Of a stretch of 64,000 nt of DNA, positions 1 to 11,639 are shown in pieces. Position 1 is the first letter of the stretch; each line of letters opens with the position of its first letter. The translations under genes were made by a program, and so were the position numbers. This stretch comes from Acanthosepion esculentum (lineage: Eukaryota; Mollusca; Cephalopoda; Sepiida; Sepiidae), in contig OZ038495.1 of NCBI GenBank assembly GCA_964036315.1, positions 22,173,621-22,237,620 on the forward strand, given 5' to 3'. Under the pieces are notes generated by a model. It had not been told where the DNA came from. It ran no database searches and worked only from the letters and a program-made list of their open reading frames with translations.

Positions 1-10
1 TGTGTAATAG

Positions 11-290
11 AGGCACGGTGGAGTAATGGATAGCGGCTCGGATTGCAGGCTCGGGGAGCTGAGTTCGAATTCCAGTCGAATCCATTACATTCACTTACGT
101 GCTAATACCCTTGGAAAAGGTATGAATCCTCTTCTTCTCCTCCCAGGACAGACCGAGTTCTATAGCCTTGGATGGCAACTGGTCTACTGCAGAAAGAAAT
201 GGCAACCTACTGCGGAAAAATCTGCCTCGAAAGATACATGACCGCCTAATTGTGTATCACGCATGGCACGTAACTGACTGACTGAATTAC
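11..290 (+). mobile_element. tRNA-derived SINE
   Basis: A short retroposon with a tRNA-like head. An A-box-like stretch (GGTGGAGTAATGG near base 18) and a B-box-like stretch (GAGTTCGAATTCC at 61) are spaced as in an internal RNA polymerase III promoter. The body after the head is shared with the copy at 59711-59955: both carry the phrases GCTAATACCCTTGG, CCTTGGATGGCAA and ATCACGCATGGCAC. It ends in a GACTGACTGA-like short repeat. Three tRNA-derived SINE families have been described in octopus, and this resembles that class, but I cannot name the family without a library search. Confidence 0.8.
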
Positions 291-535
291 ACTTATTAGA
301 TTATATATTTCCACATATTAGATTATATACTTACGTTTTGTATATTATATTTATTAGGTTAAATATTTACGCTGTGCATATATTACACACTAGATTATAT
401 ATCTACGCTGTGTATATGTTACACTTATTAGATTATATATTTACACTGTGTATATATTGCTCTTCTTTGTGTATGTTACATTTATTGTATATATTATTGT
501 ATACATTTAGGTTGTGTATATTTATATATTTACAT
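291..535. repeat. degenerate AT-rich tandem repeat, ~37 bp unit
   Basis: About six diverged units containing TTAGATTATATATTTAC followed by CTGTGTATAT, spaced about 36-37 bp apart. No coding sense is evident. Confidence 0.6.
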
Positions 536-1034
536 TGAAGTCAGTGTTTAAGATGGCAATCCACTTTTCATTTTTATAGAATTTATATTGTAATTATTTT
601 CAAATAAAAATACAATAAGAAACTGCTCTGTAATTATAAGTAAAGTTTTATTTCTAGAAAAATATATATAAAAAATATATTTCAATATAAAGTTATCATT
701 ATTTTATGGGTTTCATTATTTCATGCAGCAATTAATAATCTTATAATTTATTTTCCGCTTTTAATGCTGATAGGATTTTCTTTTTCAGTTTTTATGACAA
801 ATGTATGAACAAAAGATGTCAGAGCGAGCCTGCACGGAAACCCCTCACAATTATTATAAATTTTCTGTTTGGATTGGAAATTGCCTTATTCATGAAGTTA
901 GAGAATTTTAATTGCCTCACAAAATCACGCTACGATGTACTGTTTTTGCTGTTTTAGAGTAAGAAACAAACAAGTAAATATTTGTCAAATCATTATAAAA
1001 CTGGCTTCGTTTTGTATTTACATTAGTCGGACTA
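536..1034. other. no feature seen
   Basis: AT-rich sequence with no recognisable coding motif, RNA gene or repeat structure. Confidence 0.5.
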
Positions 1035-1190
1035 TTGTCCTCATCTTTGTTGCCATATTTGTCACAACGTTTCGGCCGTTGTACGCTCCGGCCTTCTTCA
1101 GGTGGTTGGAATCGGGTATTGAACTCACACTCTTTGGGTCTGTCACTGGATCTAACCAACGCCTTTATCCACTGTGCCATGTGTCCTTGT
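1035..1190 (-). mobile_element. SINE with conserved central motif (minus strand)
   Basis: Read on the minus strand, a tRNA-like head has TGGCACAGTGGATAAAGGCG (A-box-like, 1161-1180) and GAGTTCAATACCC (B-box-like, near 1113-1125). It is followed by CTGAAGAAGGCCGG and ACAACGGCCGAAACGTTGTG (1062-1100). Related cores occur at 29928-29985 (+) and 33390-33440 (-), so a central domain is shared between otherwise different copies. Cephalopods are known to have SINE superfamilies with a conserved central domain; membership here is inference. Confidence 0.7.
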
Positions 1191-2053
1191 TATTTGATTT
1201 GTATGCCGAAAATTTCCTAGGCCGACCAAAATGTCTCCCACTCAAAAAATAAATAAAACAATGTTTTGTTATTTGGTCAAATTTGAGGAAATACGTTCGA
1301 CTGAAAACTTTTCAAAACCTTATGTATGAAAATCATACCGTTTTTAAACACATAATGAAAACTTTTAGTTCACATCATTTTTTTTACGAGAAAATTCCGG
1401 CAGAGAGTTGCAACCAGGAAAAATATATTTGGTAGGGAGCAAGTTAACAATTTATTTCAAGCTCGTCTACGAGTAAATAACGTGAAATACTCCAAGGAGA
1501 TTACCGGCAATTGTCTGGGTGGATTAAAGCTGGAAAGAGGTGCATTTTTATTGTTATTATTTATGTAATGTTATTCGTTATCTTTGTCTACTCGTCATAA
1601 GTGTAGAGGCTGTTCGTTGTTTATCATCTTTAATCATAATTATATCACCACAAGTCGGCAAATAAAGTAGAGATATGATTTGGTATTGTTTTCTTGTGGT
1701 ACTTGATCACATTACCAGTTATGTATAATAATGAACAGTGTGAAATTTTGATTGGTTATCTGTTCGTAACAATAAACACGCCCGTTGTTGGGTAGTTATT
1801 AGAAATCTGGTCATACTATTAAGGTAGCGATGAGAAATTCCATTGTTATTGTTACACGAGACACCACTAGAAACGGATAAGCGTCATATTGACATATAAC
1901 TGAATTAAAAGAAAAATAAATAGAAATTAAATTTATAAAAAAAAAAACAATTATAAAATGATAGAATTCTGATGTTATGATAACAGGAAGAATTTTCGGT
2001 GTCACTCGAAGAGAGCAAGAATCTTGTTACCATCATAACGCCATAACGGAAAT

Positions 2054-2057
<4 letters not shown>
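1191..2057. other. no feature seen
   Basis: AT-rich sequence. Short open frames show no family signature. Confidence 0.5.

Positions 2058-2113
<56 letters not shown>
2058..2113. repeat. (CA)n-(TA)n microsatellite
   Basis: About 22 CA dinucleotides run directly into TA dinucleotides. Confidence 0.95.
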
Positions 2114-2144
2114 TCTTGTTAGCTTGGCTTCGCGAACAAAGATT

Positions 2145-2760
2145 TATGAAGTGGGATGTCCACGCCGACCGCAGGCACGCCGATGGACGACCAGGCCGAT
2201 ACGGGACAGGTAAGTCTAGCCGCAGCAACTGCAATTAAAGGTCTGGTCTGGTATAGATGCCTGGGCTTCCCGGTCCTTCCTCCCGCGGCGTTTCTCCTTC
2301 AGGTTGGCCTTGCGAGAGTCCTCAAAGGTGGAGACGGCCTGGTTCTCAGTGTGGCACCAGGTTTGACAGTCAGCAGCAAGAGTCGACCACTGGCGGTGAG
2401 GTACCGAGGGACTTCTTGAAGGAGTCCTTATAACGTTTCCTTGGTGCCCCTCTGTCACGGTAGCCAGTGGAAAGTACGCCATACAGGGCTATCTTGAGTA
2501 GGCGATGGTCTCCCATTCTGGAGACGTGTCCTGCCCTGCACTGCTTCAGCAACATGGCTTCAATTCTGGTAACTTTCGCCTGTTCGAGGATCTCAACGTT
2601 GGTGACGTAGTCACTCCAGTGAATGCTGAGGATGGCATAGAGACAGAGCTACGACAGGTGGTGGCAGTAGGTTACCCATGACTCAGATCCGTACATCAGG
2701 GTGGTGAGTACGACGGCTCTATCTATCTAATCTTGGTGCCTTCTTCAGATGCTTGCTGTT
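2145..2760 (-). mobile_element. 3' end of a zinc-finger LINE ORF (broken)
   Basis: The minus strand encodes the C-terminus of a non-LTR retrotransposon polyprotein in at least two frames. The earlier frame (about 2555-2480) reads AGHVSRMGDHRLLK...STGYRDRGAPRKRYKDS. After a frameshift, a second frame (about 2482-2216) reads QWSTLAADCQTW, then STFEDSRKANLKEKRR and a partial Cys knuckle FNCSCCG. A downstream piece (LSRIGLVVHRRAC) matches the His/Cys half of the terminal zinc finger of this LINE type. It is GC-richer than the surroundings. The reverse transcriptase core is absent, so this is a 5'-truncated, frameshifted copy. The clade is not assigned. Confidence 0.8.
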
Positions 2761-2924
2761 TCAGACTCTTTTGTAGAGTCTGCCAAAAGTCTATAGAAAT
2801 AATAAGTCGTTTATAGAAATAATATATAATTAAAGTCCATTAATTACTTATATATATATATATATATATACAATATAAGTAATTAATATATATATATATA
2901 CATACATACATACATTTTTTTTAG
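2761..2924. repeat. AT-rich spacer with (TA)n and (CATA)n runs
   Basis: Two TA runs (about 2849-2870 and 2890-2900) and a short CATA run precede the SINE on its 3' side. Confidence 0.8.
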
Positions 2925-3297
2925 CTCTCCCGTCGAACTCGACGTATGAGGGTCAGACAGATCAGTTCCCAGAAAATGAAAGCCCGACAGCCACACAGGA
3001 TTTGATTATATTTTTGGAGGGACGAATACAAGGACCTGGTGCCACAAGGTCCCCAAACGACCCTCCGCAGGTTTTGAATTCAGAGTTGTCCTTCTCCTAG
3101 ACCAGTTGCCATTCAAGGCTATAGAACCCAGTCTGTCCTGCTATTTACCCATAGTTGGAGGGAGAAGAAGAGGATTCACACCTTTCACAAGGGTATTAGC
3201 ACCTAAGTGAATGTAATGGAATCGACTGGAATTCGAACTCGGCTCTCCGATTCCTCAATCCAAGCCGTTATCCATTACTCCACCGTGCCTCCTCATA
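2925..3297 (-). mobile_element. long tRNA-derived SINE, near full length (minus strand)
   Basis: On the minus strand the head (3293 down to about 3225) has the same A-box and B-box phrases as the SINE at 11-290: CACGGTGGAGTAATGGATA and GAGTTCGAATTCC. The 3' half differs: it continues with CTAGGAGAAGGACAA and TTGAATTCAAAAC-like text and ends in ACGGGAGAGCT followed by an A run. The same tail type appears at 56785-57000. Two SINE subtypes therefore share a head but have different tails. Confidence 0.8.
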
Positions 3298-3488
3298 CAT
3301 ACATACATACATACATACATACATACATACATACATACATACATACATACATACATACATACATACATACATACATACATACATACATACATACATACAT
3401 ACATACATACATACATACATACATACATACATACATACATACATACATACATACATACATACATACATACATACATACATACATACAT
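3293..3488. repeat. (CATA)n microsatellite
   Basis: About 49 uninterrupted CATA units, directly abutting the 5' end of the minus-strand SINE. It is open in several frames (CMYV and YIHT repeats) only because it is a tetranucleotide array. Confidence 0.98.
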
Positions 3489-3699
3489 TAGCGGTTTCGG
3501 CGCGACACATCTCGTAAGGCTTGTTGTCTTCTATTCTCATATTTTTAAAAATTTTATTTTTACACGAATATTTCGTATTTTGTATATTTTAATCGTACAT
3601 AGTGTATTTATAGAGTTTTTTTTCTCTCGGTCATCGCTATATATCATTTGTATATTATTTTTACTTTATGTTATCAGTTTAATTGTCATCGGTTTTAAG

Positions 3700-4842
<1,143 letters not shown>

Positions 4843-5450
4843 TTAGTCTTCGAAGTAATCGCCACCGGCTTCCAGCACCTTCTGCCAACGTGTCTCCAGC
4901 TGTTCAATGCCCTTGGGATAGAACTCGGGGGGGGGGGGGTTACGCAAAGAAGTCCGTGAGGGCTTTGTGCAAGTCTGCTTCATTGGTGAAGGATTTCCCA
5001 CGAAGATGATTATCCAGGGAGTGGAAGAGGTGATAATCTGATGGCGCAACTTCAGGTGAATAAGGTGGATGGCACAAAGTCTCCCACCCAAGTTGCTGTA
5101 TGGTATCCCTGACCACTCGCGCGGCATGCGGCCTGGCGTTGTCATGGAGGAAAAGCACACCTTTGCGATTCACCAGTGCTGGCTCCTTCTGGCGCAATGC
5201 CCGTTGCACATGTTTCAATTGCTGCGAGTATAGGTCTCCAGTGACCGTTTGGCCCGTTGGTAGCAGTTCATAATGAACCACTTGACGACCTGTGCACCAG
5301 ACACAAAGCATAATCTTGCGTGGGTGCATACGCGGTCTTGCGGTGTGAGGGACAGCATCCCGAGGAGACTACCAATGTCTGGAACGCTTGGGTGTTTCGT
5401 ACAGAACCCACTTTTCATCACTTTTATAACGTCTGATGTTCCTACTTCCG
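4843..5450 (-). pseudogene. mariner transposase relic
   Basis: This is the C-terminal two thirds of a mariner-type cut-and-paste DNA transposase. On the minus strand it reads from SDEKWVLYETPKR (first catalytic Asp, about 5425), through MHPRKIMLCVW and VLFLHDNARPHAA (second Asp), to PYSPEVAPSDYHLF (third Asp), i.e. the mariner DDD triad. The C-terminus RWQKVLEAGGDYFED ends at 4843. It is broken: there is a stop just after TPKRSRHW, a shift in the 13-G run at 4927-4939 separates the last ~35 codons, and the helix-turn-helix N-terminus is missing upstream of about 5450. I did not find the terminal inverted repeats. Confidence 0.93.
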
Positions 5451-6115
5451 GCTGTCCGAATTTGAAGACAATTGCTACACATATACATTTTTTTATATTG
5501 GAGAAATTACCGCAAAAATATTAACCACAGTGCCTTTTTTGCGGGCACGAAGGTCAAAATTTGCCGAAAAATGGATTTAATAAAAGAATCTAAAACGAAG
5601 AAAAATGTTGCCGTATAGAAAACAGTCTATAAGAACTTGTTATAACGAGCGTTTGGTTGAAAAGGAAAAGAACAAAGGATTCAATTTTTAACAGCGTGCA
5701 TTCGTCAAAATTCGAAATATATACATAATCGTTTAAAATTTGGCAGAATTGTTAATGTGTGGTTCTTCAGTTGCTGTTGGTCAAGAAAACTATTAAGTGT
5801 ACAGATGTTGTCGGTAGGGCCGGGAGTTGACCTATTTCTTGGGTTGATTGGTCGAGGTCACAGAGTAGGTCCGGAGTGGATTAGCCGTTGGTGGGATTTG
5901 ATGCACGATTTTCTTTAAGATTGTAATCAACCTCTGAGATGATATTGATGGGGTGGTGGTCATGTGATGCTGTGATGTTGAAGCCTAACTGCCTAGTAAG
6001 GTGTGTTGTTCGATCGAGGTTACGGTGGTGGGTTAATTCGTGGTAAGGCGCGCCAATTGCCGAGGTTATGACGGTGGCTGCGAGGGATTAGGTGTAGATA
6101 GGGAACGTTGATCAA
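5451..6115. other. no clear feature; diverged minisatellite flank at the end
   Basis: Nothing recognisable to about 5860. From about 5860 to 6115, phrases such as GGTGGTG, GTGATG and GCGAGGG resemble degraded units of the following minisatellite. Confidence 0.4.
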
Positions 6116-6700
6116 GCGGAAGATTTCTGTTGGTTTCTGGTCGAAAGTTGTATCAGCGAGTCTGGGTCACAGTGGCGACGACGAAGGAGGCCTGGGATGT
6201 GCGGAGCGGAATCTTTCTGTTGGTTTCTGGTCGAAAGTTGTATCAGCGAGTCTGGGTCACAGTGGCGACGACGAAGGAGGCCTGGGATGTGCAGAGCGGA
6301 ATCTTTCTGTTGGTTTCTGGTCGAAAGTTGTATCAGCGAGTCTGGGTCACAGTGGCGACAACGAAGGAGGCCTGGGATGTGTCGAGCGGAATGTTTCTGT
6401 TGGTTTCTGGTCGAATGTTGTGTCAGCGAGTCGCGGTCACAGTGGCGACGACGAAGGAGGCCTGGGATGTGTCGAGCGGAATGTTTCTGTTGGTTTCTGG
6501 TCGAATGTTGTGTCAGCGAGTCGCGGTCACAGTGGCGACTTCGAAGGAGGCCTGGGATGTGCGGAGCGGAATGTTTCTGTTGGATTCTGATCGAATGTTG
6601 TATCAGCGAGTCGGGGTCACAGTGGCGACGACGAAGGAGTCCTGGGATGTGTCGAGCGGAATGTTTCTGTTGGATTTTGGCCGAATATGATATCAACGAG
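6116..6700. repeat. 90-bp minisatellite, ~6.5 units
   Basis: Units begin with TGTTGGTTTCTGG at about 6130 and recur every 90 bp (6220, 6310, 6400, 6490, 6580, 6670). They are GC-rich and CpG-containing, unlike the flanks. Because 90 is divisible by three, several frames on both strands stay open and spell 30-residue protein repeats. Sequence differences between units change residues and no family signature is seen, so I treat it as a minisatellite rather than a gene. Degraded copies appear to continue to about 6880. Confidence 0.9.
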
Positions 6701-7758
6701 ACGGTGTCACGATAGTGACGACGAGGGAGGCCCGGAACTGGATGGTGACGACGTCACGGTGGTTGGCGACGGGAGCCTGACGTTGTCGATGCTGGCCTAT
6801 TAGCCGCATTTTACGTGTGTTCAGTCGGTTGAGATTAGTGAAGCTTGGGCGAGGTCACGGTTGTTACGCGAGCGACGATTGTCACGGTTTTAAACCATAT
6901 CCCCACGCGACTATAAAATAACCCGTTTGTTAGAATTCTTGAAATATGAACATTTGAAACATTATTAAGTATTTGTTAAGGAAAGGACACTTCCGTCTTA
7001 GAAAAAGAAACAAACTGCCTACGGACGAACGGCATAGTAATATGTAAATGAAATTCTGACGAAGTAGTCACTTCCTTTCCAGATGCCATCAAAATCGTTG
7101 ATGATGGAAAAGCGGTCATTTGATATTCGATGTTTTTCCAAACAATATTTATGACTCGGAATGTATGGCTATGTATAAAAAGATAAAACATATGGTATGT
7201 TTATATAATTCACCATTTAAACACTGGCAACTGTGGACTGCTTGTTTTTATACAGTATTATTGCTGGCATTCACAAGGAAACTATTCATTTAGAGTCGAG
7301 ATGTTCGGATTACAAGTGCTTTATGCTTTCTTTCCGTACAACAAAATTAATGTTGACTGTTCTCTCTCTGTGTCTCTTTCTCAAAAACACACATAGACAC
7401 ATGCACACACGCTACTACACAGGCTCGAGCAGTTGGCTGAATACTATATAGGCACTACAGATGAAGAAAAAAAAAAGCAAAAAAACGTAAAATTAAAATT
7501 CTGTTCTAAACGTCGTTATGCTATTTTCACGTACTTTCAGCGTAGTTTATATCTGTCCAGTTATAAGCATCCATCTTTACAATGCTTATTTTAAGCTGGC
7601 CACAAGGACATAAGCTAGAGAGAGACTAATGAGGATTGAATTTGATGGTTTCGTGGGTGTTTATGATATTTATTAAGATTAGCTTAGTTCATGAGGCGTT
7701 ACCACAATAATAATTTTAATGATTCAAATTCACTAGTGTTTAACTAGTGTCAATGGAT
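6701..7758. other. no feature seen after minisatellite decay zone
   Basis: Decayed minisatellite text to about 6880, then ordinary AT-rich sequence with a short CA-rich stretch near 7386-7412. Confidence 0.4.
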
Positions 7759-8292
7759 TGCACGCGCGTCTAATAGCTTGAAACAAGCACCAAAAATGCA
7801 CGTGCGTCTAATAGCTTGAAACAAGCACCAAAAAATGCACGTGCGTCTAATAGCTTGAAACAAGCACCAAAAATGCACGTGCGTCTAATAGCCTGAAACA
7901 AGCACCAAAAATTCACGCGCGTCTAATAGCTTGAAACAAGCACCAAAAATTCACGTGCGTCTAATAGCCTGAAACAAGCACCAAAAATGCACGTGCGTCT
8001 AATAGCTTGAAACAAGCACCAAAAATGCACGCGCGTCTAATAGCTTGAAACAAGCACCAAAAATGCACGCGCGTCTAGTAGCTTGAAACAAGCACCAAAA
8101 ATGCACGCGCGTCTAGTAGCTTGAAACAAGCACCAAAAATGCACGCGCGTCTAATAGCTTGAAACAAGCACCAAAAATGCACGCGCGTCTAATAGCTTGA
8201 AACAAGCACCAAAAATGCACGCGCGTCTAATAGCTTGAAACAAGCACCAAAAATGCACGCGCGTCTAATAGCTTGAAACAAGCACCAAAAAT
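7759..8292. repeat. 38-bp minisatellite, ~14 units
   Basis: Units read GCACGCGCGTCTAATAGC then TTGAAACAAGCACCAAAAAT. The main variation is CACGTG versus CACGCG at the start and TAATAG versus TAGTAG in the middle. Units alternating CACGTG cluster in the first half, and uniform CACGCG units fill the second half, which suggests recent local amplification. Confidence 0.95.
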
Positions 8293-8319
8293 CCTACAGC
8301 AATTGTAATTACAAAGGGA

Positions 8320-8470
8320 AGCAACTGTCACTTTATAGCGATTTTCCAAGCATAGCTCAGATGTGGCACAAGGCTGAAAGTATGGGACAGCCAGTGAGGA
8401 TCGAACTCACTACTCAGTCGTAATTGTTCTAGCGAGACAAGCCTGCTAACCATTACACCGCCTCGAGGTG
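8320..8470 (-). mobile_element. tRNA-derived SINE (minus strand)
   Basis: On the minus strand the head reads GGCGGTGTAATGGTTAGCAG (A-box-like) and GTGAGTTCGATCCTCAC (B-box-like). Its 3' body contains TTTCAGCCTTGTGCCACATC. It is closely matched by the minus-strand copy at 25655-25810, which shares the same head and body. It lies directly beyond the 38-bp minisatellite. Confidence 0.8.
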
Positions 8471-9169
8471 CCCAACTCTGACTTTATAAATAATTCCCAC
8501 GCACAAACTCATATTTATGAGTCTTAACCTTCATTCCACCAGAGTTTAGTTAAAAGAAAAATGAGAGTAGAAATTAATTAGAGAATTATTTCTTTGAAAA
8601 TCAGCATTCTGTTTTACTTATTTTTTTTTATTTTTATTATTTTAGCTCACCGGTAGAAAATATGCAACTATTTGATCCAACAGACAGACACATTTTTATG
8701 GCTTGGGGTTCATTCTCATCATTGTGACTATCTATATGTTCAACTCTTGAAATTTTTAGTCATGGCTCGATAATTATTTATGTTGCGTAAGTGATTATTT
8801 TAAAATATATGTAGCGTGCATACGTACTCTCCCACTCTCTCTCCCCCTCCCCCTCTCTCACTCTCTCTCTCTATATATTGGTTGGAAGAAATGTACGTGG
8901 CGTTTTTCAGTAGGTCTGTCTTAAAACACGTGATTCCGTTTCACGTATAACTGAAATTTATAACATATATACATCTTCTGACAAGTGACATTTTAATGCG
9001 TCTTTCGATATGATTCATGCGTGGATTGTAAATTTGAAATGTTTTAACGTTAAAAGTGAAAAATGGAAGAAAAACTAGATATTTTTTGTCATTTGATACT
9101 TTATTTCCGGAAATGAAAAAAAAAAACAAAACCTAGCAAAATCATCTCGTTTTGTATATCGCTAAAGTA
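8471..9169. other. AT-rich, no gene seen
   Basis: Contains a CT-rich run at about 8828-8872 and otherwise nothing recognisable. Confidence 0.4.
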
Positions 9170-10130
9170 TCAAACTCTTACTCCAATCTTCACTGTTTTC
9201 GTCGTGTGACGTGGGTCGTTTCGCTTACTTGTTGACCATCTGATAAATTCTTGCTTATTAGAAGGCAGTTGCATCCTAGTTTCATCACTGAATGTGATCT
9301 TATTCCAAGCATCTAAGTCACATAATTCAAGCCGTTTTGAACAACTTAATCTTGCCATCAAATGTTTAATGATTTATTTGCTAAAATGCACTCATTCAGT
9401 CTATGTTCTCAAAGGTGTACATAGTGGTATCGACCAGTAGCGAAGGGTTACTTCGACCAGGGCATGTAGTCGCGAATATTTTGTCATTAAACGGCCTACC
9501 ATAATATTTCGTCATTCACTGTTCGTCTGTCAACAACACTACAAGCTACTTGCTACTTCAACGACTGCGTAAGAAAATGAAACCCCCCACCCCCGCAAAA
9601 AGCTGTTTTTCACTGTTTTTTAACAAAAATAAGTAATTTTGGTTTAATCTTGTTCACGATTCATCAAATTAACAGTTTCTGTTTTAACGCGATGTAGACG
9701 TTTTTAATTTTAAAAATGTTTAAATAAGTTTCTTATGTCCTGACGACAGGTGTCAGAAAATGGCGTTGATTGATGACTGGAAAAGTGAAAATTCGTAATT
9801 TTAATTACTTACTTTTTTTCTCAAAAATCAATGAAAACCAACTTTTTTTGCGAGGAGAGTCTCAATATCTTATGCAGCCGTTGAAGTAGCAAGTAGCTTG
9901 TAGAGTTGTTGACAGATAAACAGTAAGTGACGATACATTACGGTAGGCCGTATATGACAAAATATTCGCGACTGCATGCCCTGGATCCAAGACACCATTA
10001 GCCACTGCTATCGACAGATATCAAACTGGGCAAGTCACACTCATCCGTCAGTTGTCTTGCAGTTTTCTTTGGCTGAGTTTTTACTGCCCTCATCAGTTTC
10101 TGTGTCATCCTGCAATTTTTGTTGGAGACA
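9170..10130 (-). pseudogene. Tc1-like transposase relic, split by a MITE
   Basis: Two minus-strand pieces flank the MITE at 9435-10007. The upstream piece (about 10110-10016) reads MTQKLMRAVKTQPKKTARQL, typical of the N-terminal helix-turn-helix of Tc1-like transposases. The downstream piece (9361-9170) reads AWNKITFSDETRMQL, carrying the first catalytic Asp, then RHTTKTVKIGVRV. Removing the MITE and one target-site copy keeps the same reading frame across the junction. It also contains in-frame stops and lacks the second and third catalytic residues, so it is a dead, 3'-truncated copy. Confidence 0.8.
9435..10007. mobile_element. hAT-like MITE with long inverted arms and 8-bp target duplication
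   Basis: The left arm (about 9435-9600) is the reverse complement of the right arm (about 9835-10007). Shared phrases include CCAGGGCATG, GTCGCGAATATTTTGTCAT, CGGCCTACC and CTACAAGCTACTTGCTACTT. The ends are CAGTAGCG and CCACTG. They are flanked by GTATCGAC (9427-9434) and CTATCGAC (10008-10015), an 8-bp target duplication with one mismatch, as expected for hAT elements. The 573-bp length and lack of coding sense make it non-autonomous. Confidence 0.9.
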
Positions 10131-10189
10131 CATCTTTGTATTTTAGTTTTCTTTTTAATCATTTCACACAAACACTAGGACGTAAGACG

Positions 10190-10560
10190 TTAGTGAGAAT
10201 ATGAGAAAAAAACTACTATTAAGAAGAGCGGACAATACAATAATAAGGATTAAGAAGATAGCGATTGACATTGCATTTAAATTTTTGAAGATCAAAGTTG
10301 ACTGGGAAGTAAGAAGACGGAAGAGAGTCCCACAAGCGAGTAGTGCGATAGAAGAAACTGTTAGCATAGAACTTGCGGTTACATCTAGCCATTTCAACTG
10401 TAAGACCTTGCCGCCTATCTAGTAATGCGCTTAAATTCATAAAGTTCCTGTACCATAGAGGAATGCCCATTAGAACAATTACCATGAAAGTATTTATAGA
10501 AGCGACACAGGAAAGCTGATCTCAAACGCATACATGGTCTTGAATATTTGAGAGATTTTC
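10190..10560 (-). mobile_element. LINE tail, jockey/CR1-like (minus strand)
   Basis: This is the C-terminal end of a LINE reverse-transcriptase ORF. The minus strand reads CNRKFYANSFFYRTTRLWDS then FPVNFDLQKFKCNVNRYLL. It is the same tail found at 13360-13800, 45870-47020, 47250-47730, 50395-51370, 51560-52110 and 56165-56450. Only the last ~90 codons are present, as expected from 5' truncation during target-primed reverse transcription. Confidence 0.85.
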
Positions 10561-10576
10561 TCTCTATCTCCCCCGC

Positions 10577-10577
<1 letters not shown>

Positions 10578-10625
<48 letters not shown>
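10578..10625. repeat. (CA)n-(TA)n microsatellite
   Basis: About 18 CA units pass into TA units at the 5' side of the minus-strand LINE tail. Confidence 0.95.
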
Positions 10626-10626
<1 letters not shown>

Positions 10627-10823
10627 AAGAAGTAATTAATTTTTTTTTATCAATCTTACAGATTTTACCACTTAAACGTTATTTTTTATGGATACCCATA
10701 TTTGAGTAGACGCTCCGTTTATTTATTTCGTCTACCAGTCTGATGAATATTCGAGAAATCTTATTAAAGAAAAATATGTGCTCTCCGACAGGATACAAAT
10801 CTGCGTCCTCCTTAACTTTTAAG

Positions 10824-10827
<4 letters not shown>

Positions 10828-10897
<70 letters not shown>
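10828..10897. repeat. (TA)n microsatellite
   Basis: About 35 TA units. It is followed immediately by a 50-bp segment (10898-10950) resembling one arm of the hairpin at 17802-17914. Confidence 0.97.
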
Positions 10898-10899
<2 letters not shown>

Positions 10900-10950
10900 T
10901 GGGCATTGAAGTCAACCCGCAGCGGCGACAGTCTGTTTCATGCTAAAGTT

Positions 10951-11639
10951 AAAAGCTAGAGAGCATCTAAAAGTCATAATTTCGAATATTAACTTTCATG
11001 ACATTACATTTTTTAAACATCCGATTCAGTAAAATGTGTCACATTATCTGTTTTTAGTGTAGGGGCGGGCATGCTTATAACTCAAAACCGCGCTTTATGG
11101 TGGGCCATCGAAATGATATTTGATTTCCTGTAACACAGAAGTGCTATTTGGAAGTAGCAAACAGATTTTTAATTTGTCTTGTCCGAAGACGGTTGCAAGC
11201 AAAATTCCACGCGCTTACACCAAGATTTTGTATGCCCTCCCGATTTTGCGTAACACAGAATTCCCCTCCTCTAGAATTCCCCCGCCTGACTTTGTTCGTT
11301 AAGAATCGAGACAGACTGGCAGAGGAAAAATGGAGAGAAAGAACAATGTGGGTATACCGAAAATGGATTAGGGGACAACGTCTACTTATACCCCACCCCG
11401 ATTCCATCCACATTCGTTCTTGTCATTTTACTTTCTTTCGTTTTATCACTTTCCCTTACTCCCACTTTTTTGGTATCAAGAACCGCCCGAGTGTCTGACA
11501 TTCATTGAAAAAATATTGTTATATTTCAGCATGAGAATACTGTCGATTTATTTGTAGAGACTGGATTCTTTGGCACTTTTGATTATGCTGCTTGCACAAA
11601 GAAAGGTTTTGACCCAAATTCAAATTATCCACTTTAGAA
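10951..11639. other. unassigned; 116-codon plus-strand open frame
   Basis: A plus-strand frame runs from 11148 to 11498 and reads FLICLVRRRLQAKFHAL near its start. It has no recognisable domain and a basic, low-complexity composition. I see no neighbouring promoter, splice pattern or repeat partner. It could be chance or decayed mobile DNA. Confidence 0.25.

Noticed and set aside
11..80. tRNA gene
   Set aside because: A and B boxes are present but the acceptor stem does not close and the same head recurs in many SINE copies. The same reasoning applies to 8320, 25655, 34845 and 62230.
3207..3540. Long open frames of YIHT and CMYV repeats
   Set aside because: They are translations of an uninterrupted (CATA)n array.
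6108..6715. Four open frames of 160-194 codons over the 90-bp repeat as a gene
   Set aside because: Openness follows from a 90-bp unit without stops. No conserved domain, start context or splice structure is visible, and all frames vary equally.
7759..8292. CRISPR array
   Set aside because: Units are contiguous 38-bp repeats without unique spacers, in a eukaryotic context.
11148..11498. 116-codon plus-strand frame as a host gene
   Set aside because: No recognisable domain, no conserved splice sites or neighbouring exons, and overlapping open frames on the other strand; left unassigned.
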